The translations under genes were made by a program, and so were the position numbers. Below are positions 1 to 9,497 of a stretch of DNA of 64,000 nucleotides, piece after piece (position 1 is the first letter of the stretch; each line of letters begins with the position of its first letter). The stretch is from Phycisphaeraceae bacterium. Lineage in GTDB: Bacteria > Planctomycetota > Phycisphaerae > Phycisphaerales > UBA1924. Location of the stretch: positions 1 to 64,000 of the forward strand of contig JACKHE010000002.1 of assembly GCA_020639135.1 (NCBI GenBank), written 5' to 3'. Below the pieces are notes generated by a model. It ran no database searches, was not told the DNA's origin, and saw only the letters and a list, made by a program, of their open reading frames with translations.

Positions 1-2
1 AG

Positions 3-1883
3 TCTGAATCGTGGCCCCGCCGGGTCGCGATGACGCTGGCGCCGGGCAAGTCGGAGCTGATCGACTTCATGGTCACCGACCTGGAGGAATCGATCGTGTC
101 GCTCCGCGAGACGGCGCCCAAGCTGTGCGACAAGGGCGCCCGGCAGGACGCGGCGCTGGAGCTGGCCGAGCTGACCGAGGGGGTCTCGCGCACGGTGGAG
201 TTCTTCGAGTTCGAGCAGCTGGGGACGCTGGTGGACTCGCTGCACCTGTTCGCCGAGCGCGTCAGCGACCTGAGCGAGGAGCAGGTCGCGCAGGCGCTGC
301 CCAGGGTCATGGCCATCACGCAGCTGGTCGCCGAGCAGTCCGACGGCCTGAAGATCGGCGAGGTGGTCACGTACGACATCAGCGAGTTGTGCGCACGGCT
401 GGTTGACCTCGCGCTGGGGCACGAGCTGCTGCCGGAGTACCGGGTCGCCGCCGACACCCCGATCGACGAGGTGTTCCGCGTTGATCAGGTGCACGGCGCG
501 ATTCACTCGACCACAGATGACGCTCCGGCGGGCGCCGCGCCGGCCGCGGAGGCGGTCGCGGAGGTCTCCAGCGCCGGCGCAAGACCCGACGAATCGTCGC
601 CGTCTCCGGCCGGCCCGGACGGGTCGGACAGCGCCGCGTCGGCCCAGACCTCGGGCCCGGCGAAGGTGGAGCAGACGATCCGGGTGGAGGTGAGCCGGCT
701 CGAGGCGCTGCTGAACCTGGTGGGCGAGCTGGTGATCCAGAAGAACCGCGTGGGCGCGTTGTCGAGGTCGATCGTCTCCGCGGAGGCGGTGACGCAGGAC
801 ATGCGCGAGGCGATCTCGCAGGGCTCGAGCGACCTGGACCGCATCACGGGCGACATCCAGGTGGCTGTGATGCGGACGCGGATGCAGCCACTTGACAAGA
901 TCTTCGGGAAGTACCCGAGGCTGATCCGCGACCTGGCGAGGAAGACCGGCAAGGAGATGCAGCTGGTCGTCGAGGGCGGCGACGTCGAGGTGGACAAGTC
1001 CGTGATCGAGGAGCTGGGCGATCCGCTCGTGCACCTGATGCGCAACAGCGCGGATCACGGGATCGAACTGCCCGAGGCACGGCAGGCCGCCGGCAAGGAT
1101 CCGAAGGGGACCATCCGTCTCAAGGCGGTGCACGAGGGGAGCCACGTCGTGATCCAGATGATCGACGACGGGGCCGGCCTCAGCCGCGAGAAGCTTCTCA
1201 AGAAGGCGATCGAGCGCGGGCTGACGACCGAGGAGGACGCGGCGCAGCTGAGCGACCGCGAGGTGTACCGGTTCATCATGGCCGCGGGGTTCTCGACGGC
1301 GACGCAGGTCTCGGACATCTCCGGGCGCGGCGTGGGGATGGACGTGGTGCGCACGAACATCGAGGCGCTGAAGGGGACGATCGATGTCGATTCGACGCCG
1401 GGCCAGGGGACGACGATCACGATCAAGATCCCTCTGACGGTGGCGATCATGCCGGCGATGATGGTCGGCGTCGGTGGCGAGCAGTACGCGATCCCGCTGA
1501 GCTCGATCCTGGAGATCGTGATGCCCGAGAGCGAGCAGATCTCGACGGTGCACGGGCGCCGGGTGATGCGTCTGCGCGACTCGGTGTTGCCGCTGGTGAG
1601 CGTGAGCGAGCTCTTCGACGTCCCGCGGACGGGCCGTCCCGCGGGCAAGTTCGCGGTCGTGGTGGAGCTGAACGACCAGATCGCCGGGCTGACGGTCGAG
1701 CAGCTGATCGGGCAACAGGAGGTCGTCGTCAAGCCGCTGGACGACGATATCGCCGGCGACGGTCTGCTCAGCGGCGCCACGGTCCGTGACGACGGCGGCG
1801 TGAGCCTGATCGTGGATATCGGAAGGATGATCTCGTCTGCGGCGACGCACGATCGCGCGCTCATCGCCAGGCAAAGCAACTAA
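3..1883 (+). CDS. cheA: Chemotaxis histidine kinase CheA (5' end outside window)
   Basis: CheA autophosphorylates in response to receptor signals and passes phosphate to CheY. The frame is open to the window edge, and the first ATG (30) lies inside a helical HPt-like region without an obvious phosphorylatable histidine, so the true start and probably the histidine-bearing HPt domain lie upstream. A low-complexity Ala/Ser/Pro linker (about nt 510-660) leads to the dimerisation helices (LLNLVGELVIQKNRV, about nt 705-750). The ATPase domain shows an N box with HLMRNSADHG (about nt 1030-1062), a G1 box with DDGAGL (about nt 1165) and a G2 box with GRGVGMDVV (about nt 1325). A CheW-like domain fills about nt 1440-1860. 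The cheX gene starts 23 bases after the stop, so the two are probably co-transcribed. Confidence 0.93.
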   Translation, partial: SESWPRRVAMTLAPGKSELIDFMVTDLEESIVSLRETAPKLCDKGARQDAALELAELTEGVSRTVEFFEFEQLGTLVDSLHLFAERVSDLSEEQVAQALPRVMAITQLVAEQSDGLKIGEVVTYDISELCARLVDLALGHELLPEYRVAADTPIDEVFRVDQVHGAIHSTTDDAPAGAAPAAEAVAEVSSAGARPDESSPSPAGPDGSDSAASAQTSGPAKVEQTIRVEVSRLEALLNLVGELVIQKNRVGALSRSIVSAEAVTQDMREAISQGSSDLDRITGDIQVAVMRTRMQPLDKIFGKYPRLIRDLARKTGKEMQLVVEGGDVEVDKSVIEELGDPLVHLMRNSADHGIELPEARQAAGKDPKGTIRLKAVHEGSHVVIQMIDDGAGLSREKLLKKAIERGLTTEEDAAQLSDREVYRFIMAAGFSTATQVSDISGRGVGMDVVRTNIEALKGTIDVDSTPGQGTTITIKIPLTVAIMPAMMVGVGGEQYAIPLSSILEIVMPESEQISTVHGRRVMRLRDSVLPLVSVSELFDVPRTGRPAGKFAVVVELNDQIAGLTVEQLIGQQEVVVKPLDDDIAGDGLLSGATVRDDGGVSLIVDIGRMISSAATHDRALIARQSN

Positions 1884-1906
1884 CCACTCAGGAAGGGACC
1901 GGTTTC

Positions 1907-2407
1907 ATGGATCCGAAATACATCAGCGCGTTCATCAAGAGCATCAGCAACGTCTTCTCGACGATGCTCCAGCTCCCGGTCGAGGTCGGCGAGCCCACGA
2001 TCAAGAAGGGCGACGAGACGCCCTTCGATGTCTCGGGCATCATCGGGATGTCCGGCGAGGTCGTCGGCTCGGTGGTCCTGAGCTTCCCGGGCGACGCCGC
2101 CGAGCGCATCGTCGCGATCTTCACCGGCGAGCAGGTCGGCGTCGATTCCGAGGACTTCCCGGACGCGATCGGCGAGCTGGTGAACATGGTCGCCGGCGGG
2201 GCCAAGGGCATGTTCGAGGGCCGCGAGGTCAGCATCTCCTGCCCCAGCGTCGTTGTCGGGAAGAACCACAGCGTCAGCAGGCTCAAGGACGTGCCTTGTG
2301 TGCTCATCCCCTGCTCGACGGATTGCGGCGAGGTCGTGATCGAGGTCGCGATCCAGGACCGCAAGGCGAACGAGGCCTCCGCCGCCCCGGCGCAGGCCAG
2401 CGCGTGA
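1907..2407 (+). CDS. cheX: CheX-family chemotaxis phosphatase
   Basis: The 166-residue product matches the CheX/CheC/FliY phosphatase fold, which removes phosphate from CheY. The family signature D-x3-E-x2-N is present as DAIGELVN near residue 87, followed about 20 residues later by a conserved proline (ISCPSVV). The single copy of this motif and the length favour CheX over the two-motif CheC. A strong AGGAAGGG ribosome site lies 9 bases before the ATG. The gene sits between cheA and cheY, which supports a role in ending the CheY signal. The C-terminal 15 residues are low-complexity and Ala-rich. Confidence 0.85.
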   Translation: MDPKYISAFIKSISNVFSTMLQLPVEVGEPTIKKGDETPFDVSGIIGMSGEVVGSVVLSFPGDAAERIVAIFTGEQVGVDSEDFPDAIGELVNMVAGGAKGMFEGREVSISCPSVVVGKNHSVSRLKDVPCVLIPCSTDCGEVVIEVAIQDRKANEASAAPAQASA

Positions 2408-2456
2408 AACCATCCTGACGAACCACCCGAGACTCCCGCTTACAGGAAACGCTGCG

Positions 2457-2828
2457 ATGAAAATCCTCCTGGTTGATGACTCGAAGACGATGCGGAACAT
2501 CCAGAAGTCGGTGCTGACCCAGCTCGGCTACACGGAGATCGAGGAGGCCTGCGACGGGCAGGACGCGCTGAGCAAGATCGGCGCGTTCCAGCCGGAGCTC
2601 CTCCTGGTTGACTGGAACATGCCCAACATGGACGGGCTGACCTTCGTCAAGACCTACCGGCAGACGCACAAGTCCACCCCGATCATCATGGTCACAACCG
2701 AGACGGAGCGGTCGCGCGTCGTCGAGGCGATCAAGGCCGGGGTCAACAACTATGTCGTCAAGCCCTTCACACCCGATCTGCTCAGCCAGCGGATCAATGA
2801 GACACTGGAGAAGGCCGCGGCGGCCTGA
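2457..2828 (+). CDS. cheY: CheY-like single-domain response regulator
   Basis: This is a 123-residue stand-alone receiver domain with no output domain. The acidic pocket is D7-D8 (LLVDDS), the phosphoacceptor is D52 (LLVDWNMPNMDG), the switch Thr is T80 or T81, and the conserved Lys is K102 (VVKPF). These are the hallmark CheY residues. An AGGAAA ribosome site precedes the ATG. It lies directly after cheX and before a FapA-like gene. The likely partners are CheA (donor) and CheX (phosphatase); the output target cannot be read from this window. Confidence 0.93.
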   Translation: MKILLVDDSKTMRNIQKSVLTQLGYTEIEEACDGQDALSKIGAFQPELLLVDWNMPNMDGLTFVKTYRQTHKSTPIIMVTTETERSRVVEAIKAGVNNYVVKPFTPDLLSQRINETLEKAAAA

Positions 2829-2839
2829 CGACCGGTCCG

Positions 2840-4372
2840 ATGTCCGAGACCCGGGAAGAAACTCCGTTCGTGATCACCGTCTCCGATGACGGCCTCTCCT
2901 GCGAGGTCGGCGTCCGGGCTGGGTTCGATCCGGAGTCCACGGGGCAGGCGCTATGCCTGGGCGCGCTGCGGGAGCACGGCGTCAAGATCAACGAGGAAGT
3001 CGAGACCCGCGTCGGTGCGCTGATCAACCTCCACGCCCTGGACAAGGGGACGGAGCACCGGCTCCTGGTCGCCGCGGGGAGGCCTCCCGAGCACGGCGAG
3101 GACGGGTGGCTCGAACTCGAGCCTGGTTTCGATCCGGAGAAACGCGACGGCGGGTGCGGCATGACCGACAGCGCCGACCAGGTCCTCACCCGCGGCGACA
3201 ACCCGCCCGCGGGCTGCGCCGTGGATCACCACGCCCGCTCGGCGTTCGCGGTCGCCAAGGCCGGGGAGAAGATCGGGGTCCTGCACAGGCCCAGGCCCGG
3301 CGAGGACGGGTGGAGCGTCACCGGCGAGACCCTCCCCGCCAAGCAGGGCAAGCCCTGCAATCTCAACACCGACGATTCGGTCGTCGTGCACGACAACGGG
3401 ATGGTTGTCGCGGCGATGTCCGGCGTCGTGCAGATCGACGGTCGCAAGATCCGCGTGCTCCAGGAGCTCGGCATCCACGGCTCGGTTGACTTCCACACCG
3501 GGAACGTGGACTTCCCGGGCGATGTTGTCGTGGACAAGGGCGTCAAGGACTGCTTCGTCGTCAAGGCGAAACGCGACATCAGCATCCGCGGGCTCGTCGA
3601 GGCCGCGACGGTCCACGCCGGGCGCGACCTGCACCTGCTCGGGGGCGCGGCGTGCCGGGAGAAGGGGACGCTCTTCGCCGATCGCGACCTGTACGCACGG
3701 TATCTCAACGAGTGTGTCTGCACCACGGGGCGGAAGCTGTCCGTGGACAAGGAGGTCATCAACGCGCACGTCGCCGTCGGGGCGGAGATGGTGTCGCCCG
3801 GCTGCACGATCATCGGGGGGACGACCTTTGTCACGGGGCGGTGCGAGGTCGCCGAGCTGGGCTCGGAGCGGAACATCCCGACGGTGGTGACGCTCGGCGC
3901 CCAGCGGGACGCCGAGAATCTGTCAACCAGGGCCGACGAGCTCCTCGGGTTGATCGGGGAGAAACTCGGCAAGGTCCAGGCCGAGCATGACCAGTACCAG
4001 CGCAACGCGGCGAAGCTGACACCGACGCAGGCCGAGACGATGACCGAGCTCCAGTTCGAGATCGGATCGTTCAGCCGGCTCCAGGAGACGCTTTCGAGCG
4101 CGGTCTCGGAGCTGTCACGGGTCGTCGGGACAGTCGCGACGATCGACCTGACGATCCACAAGCAACTCTGGCGCGGGGTGACGATCCTCCTCGACAAGTG
4201 GGAGGCCACGATCGAGGAATCGATCAAGGGGCCGATCCGGATCCACTGTGAGCCGGGAAAGAAACCGGTCCTGACGGATCTCACCTCCAACTCAACCGTA
4301 GAACTGTCCACGGTGGCCCGTGTTCGTTCACGGATCGAGGAGCCGTCGGCCGATGAGGCCATCGCGGCCTGA
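2840..4372 (+). CDS. FapA/DUF342 family protein
   Basis: The 510-residue product has the DUF342 (flagellar assembly protein A) layout. An N-terminal region is followed by a long beta-helix-like core of short repeats (for example VHAGRDLHLLGG and VGAEMVSPGCTIIGGTTF, residues about 180-350) and a C-terminal helical, coiled-coil-prone segment (about residues 355-460). The family is a polymer-associated scaffold often found next to chemotaxis or flagellar genes, and its biochemical role is poorly defined. It starts 12 bases after cheY, so it probably shares the che transcript. No flagellar structural gene is nearby, so a link to flagella is only suggested by family and context. Confidence 0.8.
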   Translation: MSETREETPFVITVSDDGLSCEVGVRAGFDPESTGQALCLGALREHGVKINEEVETRVGALINLHALDKGTEHRLLVAAGRPPEHGEDGWLELEPGFDPEKRDGGCGMTDSADQVLTRGDNPPAGCAVDHHARSAFAVAKAGEKIGVLHRPRPGEDGWSVTGETLPAKQGKPCNLNTDDSVVVHDNGMVVAAMSGVVQIDGRKIRVLQELGIHGSVDFHTGNVDFPGDVVVDKGVKDCFVVKAKRDISIRGLVEAATVHAGRDLHLLGGAACREKGTLFADRDLYARYLNECVCTTGRKLSVDKEVINAHVAVGAEMVSPGCTIIGGTTFVTGRCEVAELGSERNIPTVVTLGAQRDAENLSTRADELLGLIGEKLGKVQAEHDQYQRNAAKLTPTQAETMTELQFEIGSFSRLQETLSSAVSELSRVVGTVATIDLTIHKQLWRGVTILLDKWEATIEESIKGPIRIHCEPGKKPVLTDLTSNSTVELSTVARVRSRIEEPSADEAIAA

Positions 4373-4447
4373 TTTCCGCTCGAACGGGGGGCGCCGGCCG
4401 CTCCGGGATCGCCCCGGGGGTTCCGACTGGTTCAGGTGAATCTCGAC

Positions 4448-5749
4448 ATGCCCGGATCGAAGCCCATCGTCATGGTCTGCACGGCGCTGCTCCTGCTCGC
4501 CGGATCGGCGTCGCTGTGGCCGGCCTCGGCGCAGGACACCCCGTCGCCACAGGACGATCCGCTCGTGTTCACCCCGATGGAGCCGGGTCCGGTGATCGTG
4601 GTGCTGACCTCGGGCGAGCAGCTCCGGGGCGAGCTGATCGAGGACCGCCCCGGGTCGATCAAGATCAAGGTGGCGGAGATCGAGGTGCGTGTCCCCCGGG
4701 ACCGGATCGAGGCGGTGTACCCCGAGAACGACCTGATGGAGCGGTACCGGCTGCTCCGCGAGGCCATCGGCCCCGACGACGCCGAGCAGATCCTCTTCCT
4801 GGCCGAGTGGCTCCGCCGCAACGGGATGCTCGACGAGGCGCTCCACGAGGCGAACGCGGCGCTGGCGGTGGACCCGACCAACGGCGAGGGCATCCGGCTG
4901 CGTCGGCTTGTCGAACAGCAGATCCGGATGCGCGACCGGGCCAACGCCCGGCGGGGGGAGGCCGATGACCAGGGCGAGCAGGCCGGCGAGGATCGCGCCG
5001 GGGAGCGCTCGTCTTTCCCGTTGATCACGCCCCGGGATGCGAACCTGATCAAGGTCTTCGAGGTGGACCTGCGGAACCCGCCGAAACTGGTCGTCGGCAA
5101 GCCCGCGATCGATGCGCTGCTCGACGGCTACGGCGGGCGCCTCGGGGCGCCATCGAGCGAGGAGGGGCGGGCGACTTTTTACCGAAAGCCGCCGGAAGAA
5201 ATCCTGTCGATGATGTTCCGGCTCCGGGCGCGCGAGCTGTACGACGACGTCGAGGTGCTGGAGCTGCCCGCCTCGCTCAAGCTGTTCCGCGACACGGTCA
5301 ACTCGACGTGGCTGGTCAACTCCTGCGCGACGACCCGATGCCACGGCGGGCCCGATGCGGGGCGGCTGATGCTCGCCAACCGCAAGCCCTCGGCGGACCT
5401 GCCCTTCCTGACGAACCTCCTGATCCTCGAGCGGCACACCCTCGACGACGGGACGCCGATGATCAACTACGAGTCGCCGGAGTCGTCGCCGCTGCTCCAG
5501 ATGACCCTGCCGCGGCGCGAGTCCCTGTTCCCGCACCCCAGGGTCAAGGGCTGGAAGCCGGTCTTCTCCAACGAGCACGCCCGCCGCTTCCAGCAGGCGG
5601 TGCAGTGGATCGAGATGATGTACAAGCCCCGGCCCACCTACCCCATCGAGTACACCGCCCCGGCGGGGATCTCCCCCGGTGTCGGCGGCGATTCCCCGGA
5701 CGATTCCGGCGACTTGATGGAACCCGGGGACGCCCCGGTCGAACGGTAA
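4448..5749 (+). CDS. Exported protein with cytochrome-like CxxxxCH motif
   Basis: The start at 4448 is preferred over a GTG at 4436 because AGGTGA (4434-4439) sits 8 bases before this ATG. The 433-residue product begins with a signal peptide (cleavage likely after ASA, residue 28). Residues about 45-90 form a small beta region (VIVVLTSGEQLRGELI). Residues about 95-160 are helical and TPR-like. A motif C293-x4-C298-H299 is followed by GGPDAGRLML, which resembles planctomycete PSCyt cytochrome domains (CxxCHG...GGLRL) but with four residues between the cysteines. The C-terminus is Pro/Gly-rich. I infer a periplasmic, possibly haem-binding protein; the enzymatic role is unknown. Confidence 0.7.
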   Translation: MPGSKPIVMVCTALLLLAGSASLWPASAQDTPSPQDDPLVFTPMEPGPVIVVLTSGEQLRGELIEDRPGSIKIKVAEIEVRVPRDRIEAVYPENDLMERYRLLREAIGPDDAEQILFLAEWLRRNGMLDEALHEANAALAVDPTNGEGIRLRRLVEQQIRMRDRANARRGEADDQGEQAGEDRAGERSSFPLITPRDANLIKVFEVDLRNPPKLVVGKPAIDALLDGYGGRLGAPSSEEGRATFYRKPPEEILSMMFRLRARELYDDVEVLELPASLKLFRDTVNSTWLVNSCATTRCHGGPDAGRLMLANRKPSADLPFLTNLLILERHTLDDGTPMINYESPESSPLLQMTLPRRESLFPHPRVKGWKPVFSNEHARRFQQAVQWIEMMYKPRPTYPIEYTAPAGISPGVGGDSPDDSGDLMEPGDAPVER

Positions 5750-5831
5750 GAGCGGCTCCGGGGCGGGCCCCGGCTGCGGCTGAACGCCCCGGATGACCGC
5801 TTCCGCCGGTACGGGACCGCGGGGGTTCGCG

Positions 5832-5840
5832 TGCTACACT
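5832..5840 (+). promoter_or_regulatory. Extended -10 promoter candidate
   Basis: TGCTACACT fits an extended -10 element (TG-N-TACACT). It lies 84 bases before the lipoprotein start. No convincing -35 hexamer is present at 16-18 bases. Similar motifs precede several other genes in the window. Confidence 0.45.
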
Positions 5841-5923
5841 CCGTGGCTTGATGGCGGGTGGGAATGCCCCGGGCCATCCGGAAAATGGAATCATCACCAC
5901 CGCCGTGGCGGTCAGGAGCCGGG

Positions 5924-7354
5924 ATGACGCAGCAGAAGTTCAGCACAGCGCGTGGGTTGGAGCGATCTTGGGGCGGGATCGTCTCCGGGGCCGGCGGGTG
6001 GAGGCGGATGGCCTCCCTGCTGGTGGTCGGCGCCCTGTCGCTGACGGCGCTGACCGGGTGCGAGGACGAGTCGGACCAGGCGAACGCGACCGTGAACCGG
6101 GCCGCGAACCTGATGGCGGCGGTCAACGCCGGCGGCGCCGAGTCGGCCAACGCGCCGCACCGCGCCGACACGTACGAGAAGGTCATCGGGATGCTCCGGC
6201 CCGTGGTGAGCTCGGGCTCTGGCGCCGCCAAGGGCGCCGCCCAGGTCATCACGGCGCAGGCGATGGCGGGCAAGGGCCGGTTCCAGAGCCTGGCGGCGGC
6301 GGACATCGAGGACCGGTGCTCGTCGCTGATCAGCAAGGCGCACAACGAGGCCGACCTGTTCGCGGCGCACTCGGCTCTGGCGGCGGCGCTGTCGGCGCAC
6401 GACCCGCAGCCGGAGTTCGACGATCTCGGCTCCCGGACAAAGCAGGTGGCCGACGAGATCGAGTCGGTGCGAGCGAGGATCCGCGGGATCGACGAGCGTG
6501 TCGCGGAGCTGCAGAAGCGCTCCGGCGCGGCGCGTGACGAGGCCGCCAGCCGGCAGCGTCACGAGACCGAGCTCCGCGCCGAGGCGGTGCACGTGGACGC
6601 CGAGCAGCGCAGGACGCTGATCGAGCAGGCGGTGCGGTACCAGCGCGAGTCTGACGCGTTCGAGGCGGAGTACGTGATGGTGGACGCCGGGATCGAGCAG
6701 CTGCACCGGACGCGCGAGAGCGTGCAGGCGGACCTGGACCGGCTCTCGACGCAGCGGACCCTCCTCGAGGAGGCCGAGCGGAACGCGCAGCTGCGATCGA
6801 CGGTGGCGTCCGACGAATCGAAGGAAGCCGAGAACAAGGCCTTCGAGGCCGCGCGCCGGCTGCGCAACACCGTCCGCGAGATCGAGACGCTTCGCGCGGG
6901 CGACCTGGCCGACGCGTACAACCAGGCGGAATCGACGCTGGACTCTGCCGCGTCAACGATGGCCGCCGGCGGGCGGTCGGACTCGTCCCGCGACGGCAAG
7001 GACGCGAACAGCCTGAATGAGGGCCTGATCCACCAGGCGCTGGGTGAGGTGCGCAAGTCGAAGGCCGCCGGCGCCGCGAGTTACGCGGCGCTGCTCAAGC
7101 GGCTGACGGAGCTGCAGCCCGACCCGCCGGAGCGGGGCGATTACGTCTCGTTCCTGGCCAAGGCGAATCAGCAGCGGGACGAAGCGATCCGGGGCGCCGA
7201 GGATGCGTTCGTGCAGGCGGCGGACGCGCTCGAGCGTGTCGGGGGCTCCGACGCGATGCGCGACCGCATCGCGAAGGTGGTCGCGGCGCTGCGCAACGAG
7301 TCGCCCGACGCCGGGCAGGACAACAACGGCGCGCTCGAGGGCGCCGGGGGCTGA
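5924..7354 (+). CDS. Coiled-coil lipoprotein of unknown function
   Basis: The start at 5924 has AGGAG five bases upstream; a second in-frame ATG at 6008 would give a shorter, more standard signal peptide. The hydrophobic stretch MASLLVVGALSLTALTGC ends in a lipobox with Cys46 (numbered from 5924), so the product is probably a lipid-anchored envelope protein. Residues about 150-320 are rich in Glu, Arg, Gln and Ala with heptad-like spacing and should form long coiled coils. A second helical stretch runs to the C-terminus. I do not recognise a named family. Transcription probably starts near 5847 from the extended -10 element. Confidence 0.75.
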   Translation: MTQQKFSTARGLERSWGGIVSGAGGWRRMASLLVVGALSLTALTGCEDESDQANATVNRAANLMAAVNAGGAESANAPHRADTYEKVIGMLRPVVSSGSGAAKGAAQVITAQAMAGKGRFQSLAAADIEDRCSSLISKAHNEADLFAAHSALAAALSAHDPQPEFDDLGSRTKQVADEIESVRARIRGIDERVAELQKRSGAARDEAASRQRHETELRAEAVHVDAEQRRTLIEQAVRYQRESDAFEAEYVMVDAGIEQLHRTRESVQADLDRLSTQRTLLEEAERNAQLRSTVASDESKEAENKAFEAARRLRNTVREIETLRAGDLADAYNQAESTLDSAASTMAAGGRSDSSRDGKDANSLNEGLIHQALGEVRKSKAAGAASYAALLKRLTELQPDPPERGDYVSFLAKANQQRDEAIRGAEDAFVQAADALERVGGSDAMRDRIAKVVAALRNESPDAGQDNNGALEGAGG

Positions 7355-7401
7355 GCGGCGCGCCGAACCCCAGCCGCGTCGCCTTGCATCGAACCTGACG
7401 C

Positions 7402-8388
7402 ATGACTTCACCGACACCATCACCAACCTCGGCAGGGGAATCGTTCACGATCGATCTCCCCGAGGTCCGCATGCACGTCGTCCGCCCCGACGAGCCGGTC
7501 ACGGGGCGGGTCGTCCGGTCCGAGCTGTGCACCCACGGCGGCGCCAAGGCTTCGGGGATCATCCGGCATGTCGAGATCGACGTCTCCGGGACTCCGATGG
7601 CGGGGGCGTTCCGCGCGGGGCAGTCCTTTGGCGTCGTGACCCCGGGCGTTGACGAGCACGGCAAGCCGCACAAGATCAGGCTGTACTCGATCTCCTCGCC
7701 GACCGGCGGGGAGGACGGCTCGGGGAACATCGTCGCCACGACCGTCAAGCGGCTCTTCCATGAGCTGCCGGACGATCACCGGCTGTACACGGGCGTGACT
7801 TCGAACCACATCTGCGACCTGCAGGTGGGCGACGAGATCCTCGTGACCGGGCCCAACGGCAAGCGGTTCCTGCTGCCGTCGCGCCCCGACGAGCACGAGT
7901 ACGTCTTCATCGCCACCGGGACGGGCATCGCGCCGTTCCGGGGGATGGTGCGCGAGCTGCTGGGCGCCGGCCCTGATCGGCGCGTCACGCTCGTCATGGG
8001 CTCGCCCTACGAGACCGACCTGCTGTACCACGATGACTTCCTCGCGATGGAGCGCGAGCACGAGCGATTCACCTACGTCGCCGCGATCAGCCGCGAGCAG
8101 GTGGGCGCGCGCCCCAGGGAGTACGTGGACAGCGCACTGCGCCGCGTCGCGGCGACCGTCGCGCCGGGGCTCCGCTCCGGCAGGGCGCTGGTCTATGTCT
8201 GCGGCATCGCGGGGATGGAGCTCGGCGTGCTGCGCGCCCTGGCCGACATCCTCGGCGACGACCCCGCTGCGCTGGCGCACTACATCGAGTGCGATCCCGG
8301 GACCCTGGCCAGCCGGGACGCCTGGGACCGCAGGATGATCCACCGCGAGATCAAGACCACGCGGCGGATCTTCCTCGAGGTGTATTAG
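7402..8388 (+). CDS. Plant-type ferredoxin--NADP(+) reductase
   Basis: The 328-residue product contains the FAD-binding motif RLYSISS (about residue 91), the NADP pyrophosphate motif GTGIAPF (about residue 173), a second nucleotide-site motif VYVCGIAGME (about residue 270), and the C-terminal EVY. The terminal Tyr in plant-type FNRs stacks on the flavin. The family transfers electrons between ferredoxin or flavodoxin and NADP(H) in the cytosol. The N-terminal 35 residues are a Pro/Ser-rich extension. The gene follows the lipoprotein by 47 bases and may be read with it. No ferredoxin gene is adjacent, so the partner is unknown. Confidence 0.88.
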   Translation: MTSPTPSPTSAGESFTIDLPEVRMHVVRPDEPVTGRVVRSELCTHGGAKASGIIRHVEIDVSGTPMAGAFRAGQSFGVVTPGVDEHGKPHKIRLYSISSPTGGEDGSGNIVATTVKRLFHELPDDHRLYTGVTSNHICDLQVGDEILVTGPNGKRFLLPSRPDEHEYVFIATGTGIAPFRGMVRELLGAGPDRRVTLVMGSPYETDLLYHDDFLAMEREHERFTYVAAISREQVGARPREYVDSALRRVAATVAPGLRSGRALVYVCGIAGMELGVLRALADILGDDPAALAHYIECDPGTLASRDAWDRRMIHREIKTTRRIFLEVY

Positions 8389-8456
8389 CCTCATCCGCAT
8401 CTCGGAAATACCCGATCCACTGGCGCCGGGGGCCGCTCGCTCTCGCATGACTGACC

Positions 8457-9497
8457 ATGACGACACACGTTCTGCGCACCCCGGTTTCCCTGCTCGCGTC
8501 GCTGGCCTGCGCGACGGCGCTCGGGGCGGGGGATCTGCTGGTCAGCAGCGACTTCGGTCACGAGGTCCTGCGCTACGACGCCGAGAGTGGCGACTTCGTT
8601 GATGTGTTCGTTCCGGCCGCGATGAGCGGGGGGCTGAACCAGCCGCACGGCATCCTCGCGCTCGGCGGCTCGGTGCTCGTCGCGAGCTTCGGGACGGATC
8701 AGGTCATGCGGTACGACCGCGCGAGCGGCGCCTTCGGTGGCGTCTTTATCGGCGGCGCCGACGGTCTGTCATCCCCGGTGACGCTGCGGCTCGGGCCCGA
8801 CGGCGCGCTGTACGTCGCCAGCCAGGGCAGCGACGAGGTCCACCGCTACGACGCGGCGACCGGCGCGTTCATCGATGTCTTCGTCGCTGCGGGCAGCGGC
8901 GGGCTCGACGGGCCCAGCGGCATGGTGTTCGGCGCCGACGGCAGGCTCTACGTGGCGGGGCGGTACAGCGCCAACGTCATCGCGTACGACGCCGCCACCG
9001 GCGCCTTCGACGAGGTGGTCCTCGACGTCGCGGACGGGCTCACCAGCGGCGACACCTTCGGCATCGCGTTCGACAGCGAGGGTGACCTGTACGTCGCGTC
9101 GGGCGGGCAGGTCCTGCGCGCCGATGTCGCGGCGCACACGGTGACCGGGTCGATCGGGGTCGCGTCCATCGGGCTCGTGCTCGGCCCCGACGGCGCGCTG
9201 TATGCCGCCAGGGGCGGCGCGAACCAGATCGCGCGCATCGACCCGGTGGCGGACGCCGTCACGGACACGGCGTTCCTGGGCGCCGGCGCCGCGACGCCGA
9301 ACCTGGTCAACTTCTTCCACTTCGCGCCGTCGAACCCCGCGGATCTCAACGGCGACGGGGTGGTCGATACGGCGGACCTGGGGATCCTGCTGGGCGCGTT
9401 CGGGTCGGCCGGGGGCGCGGCCGATCTCAACAACGACGGCGTCGTTGATACGGCGGATCTCGGGATACTGCTCGCGCAGTTCGGCGCGGGCGGTTGA
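8457..9497 (+). CDS. Secreted beta-propeller protein with dockerin-like C-terminus
   Basis: A signal peptide (residues 1 to about 23, ending ALGAG) leads to six or so NHL/SMP-30-like blades. Their recurring motif is DGALYVAS...V.RYDA (residues about 25-290). The last 50 residues hold two dockerin type I-like calcium loops, DLNGDGVVDTADLGILLGAF and DLNNDGVVDTADLGILLAQF. This tail is typical of exported planctomycete proteins and probably mediates attachment or sorting; that is inference. The ligand of the propeller is unknown. The gene converges on the next gene, which ends in the same motif only nine bases away. Confidence 0.78.
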   Translation: MTTHVLRTPVSLLASLACATALGAGDLLVSSDFGHEVLRYDAESGDFVDVFVPAAMSGGLNQPHGILALGGSVLVASFGTDQVMRYDRASGAFGGVFIGGADGLSSPVTLRLGPDGALYVASQGSDEVHRYDAATGAFIDVFVAAGSGGLDGPSGMVFGADGRLYVAGRYSANVIAYDAATGAFDEVVLDVADGLTSGDTFGIAFDSEGDLYVASGGQVLRADVAAHTVTGSIGVASIGLVLGPDGALYAARGGANQIARIDPVADAVTDTAFLGAGAATPNLVNFFHFAPSNPADLNGDGVVDTADLGILLGAFGSAGGAADLNNDGVVDTADLGILLAQFGAGG

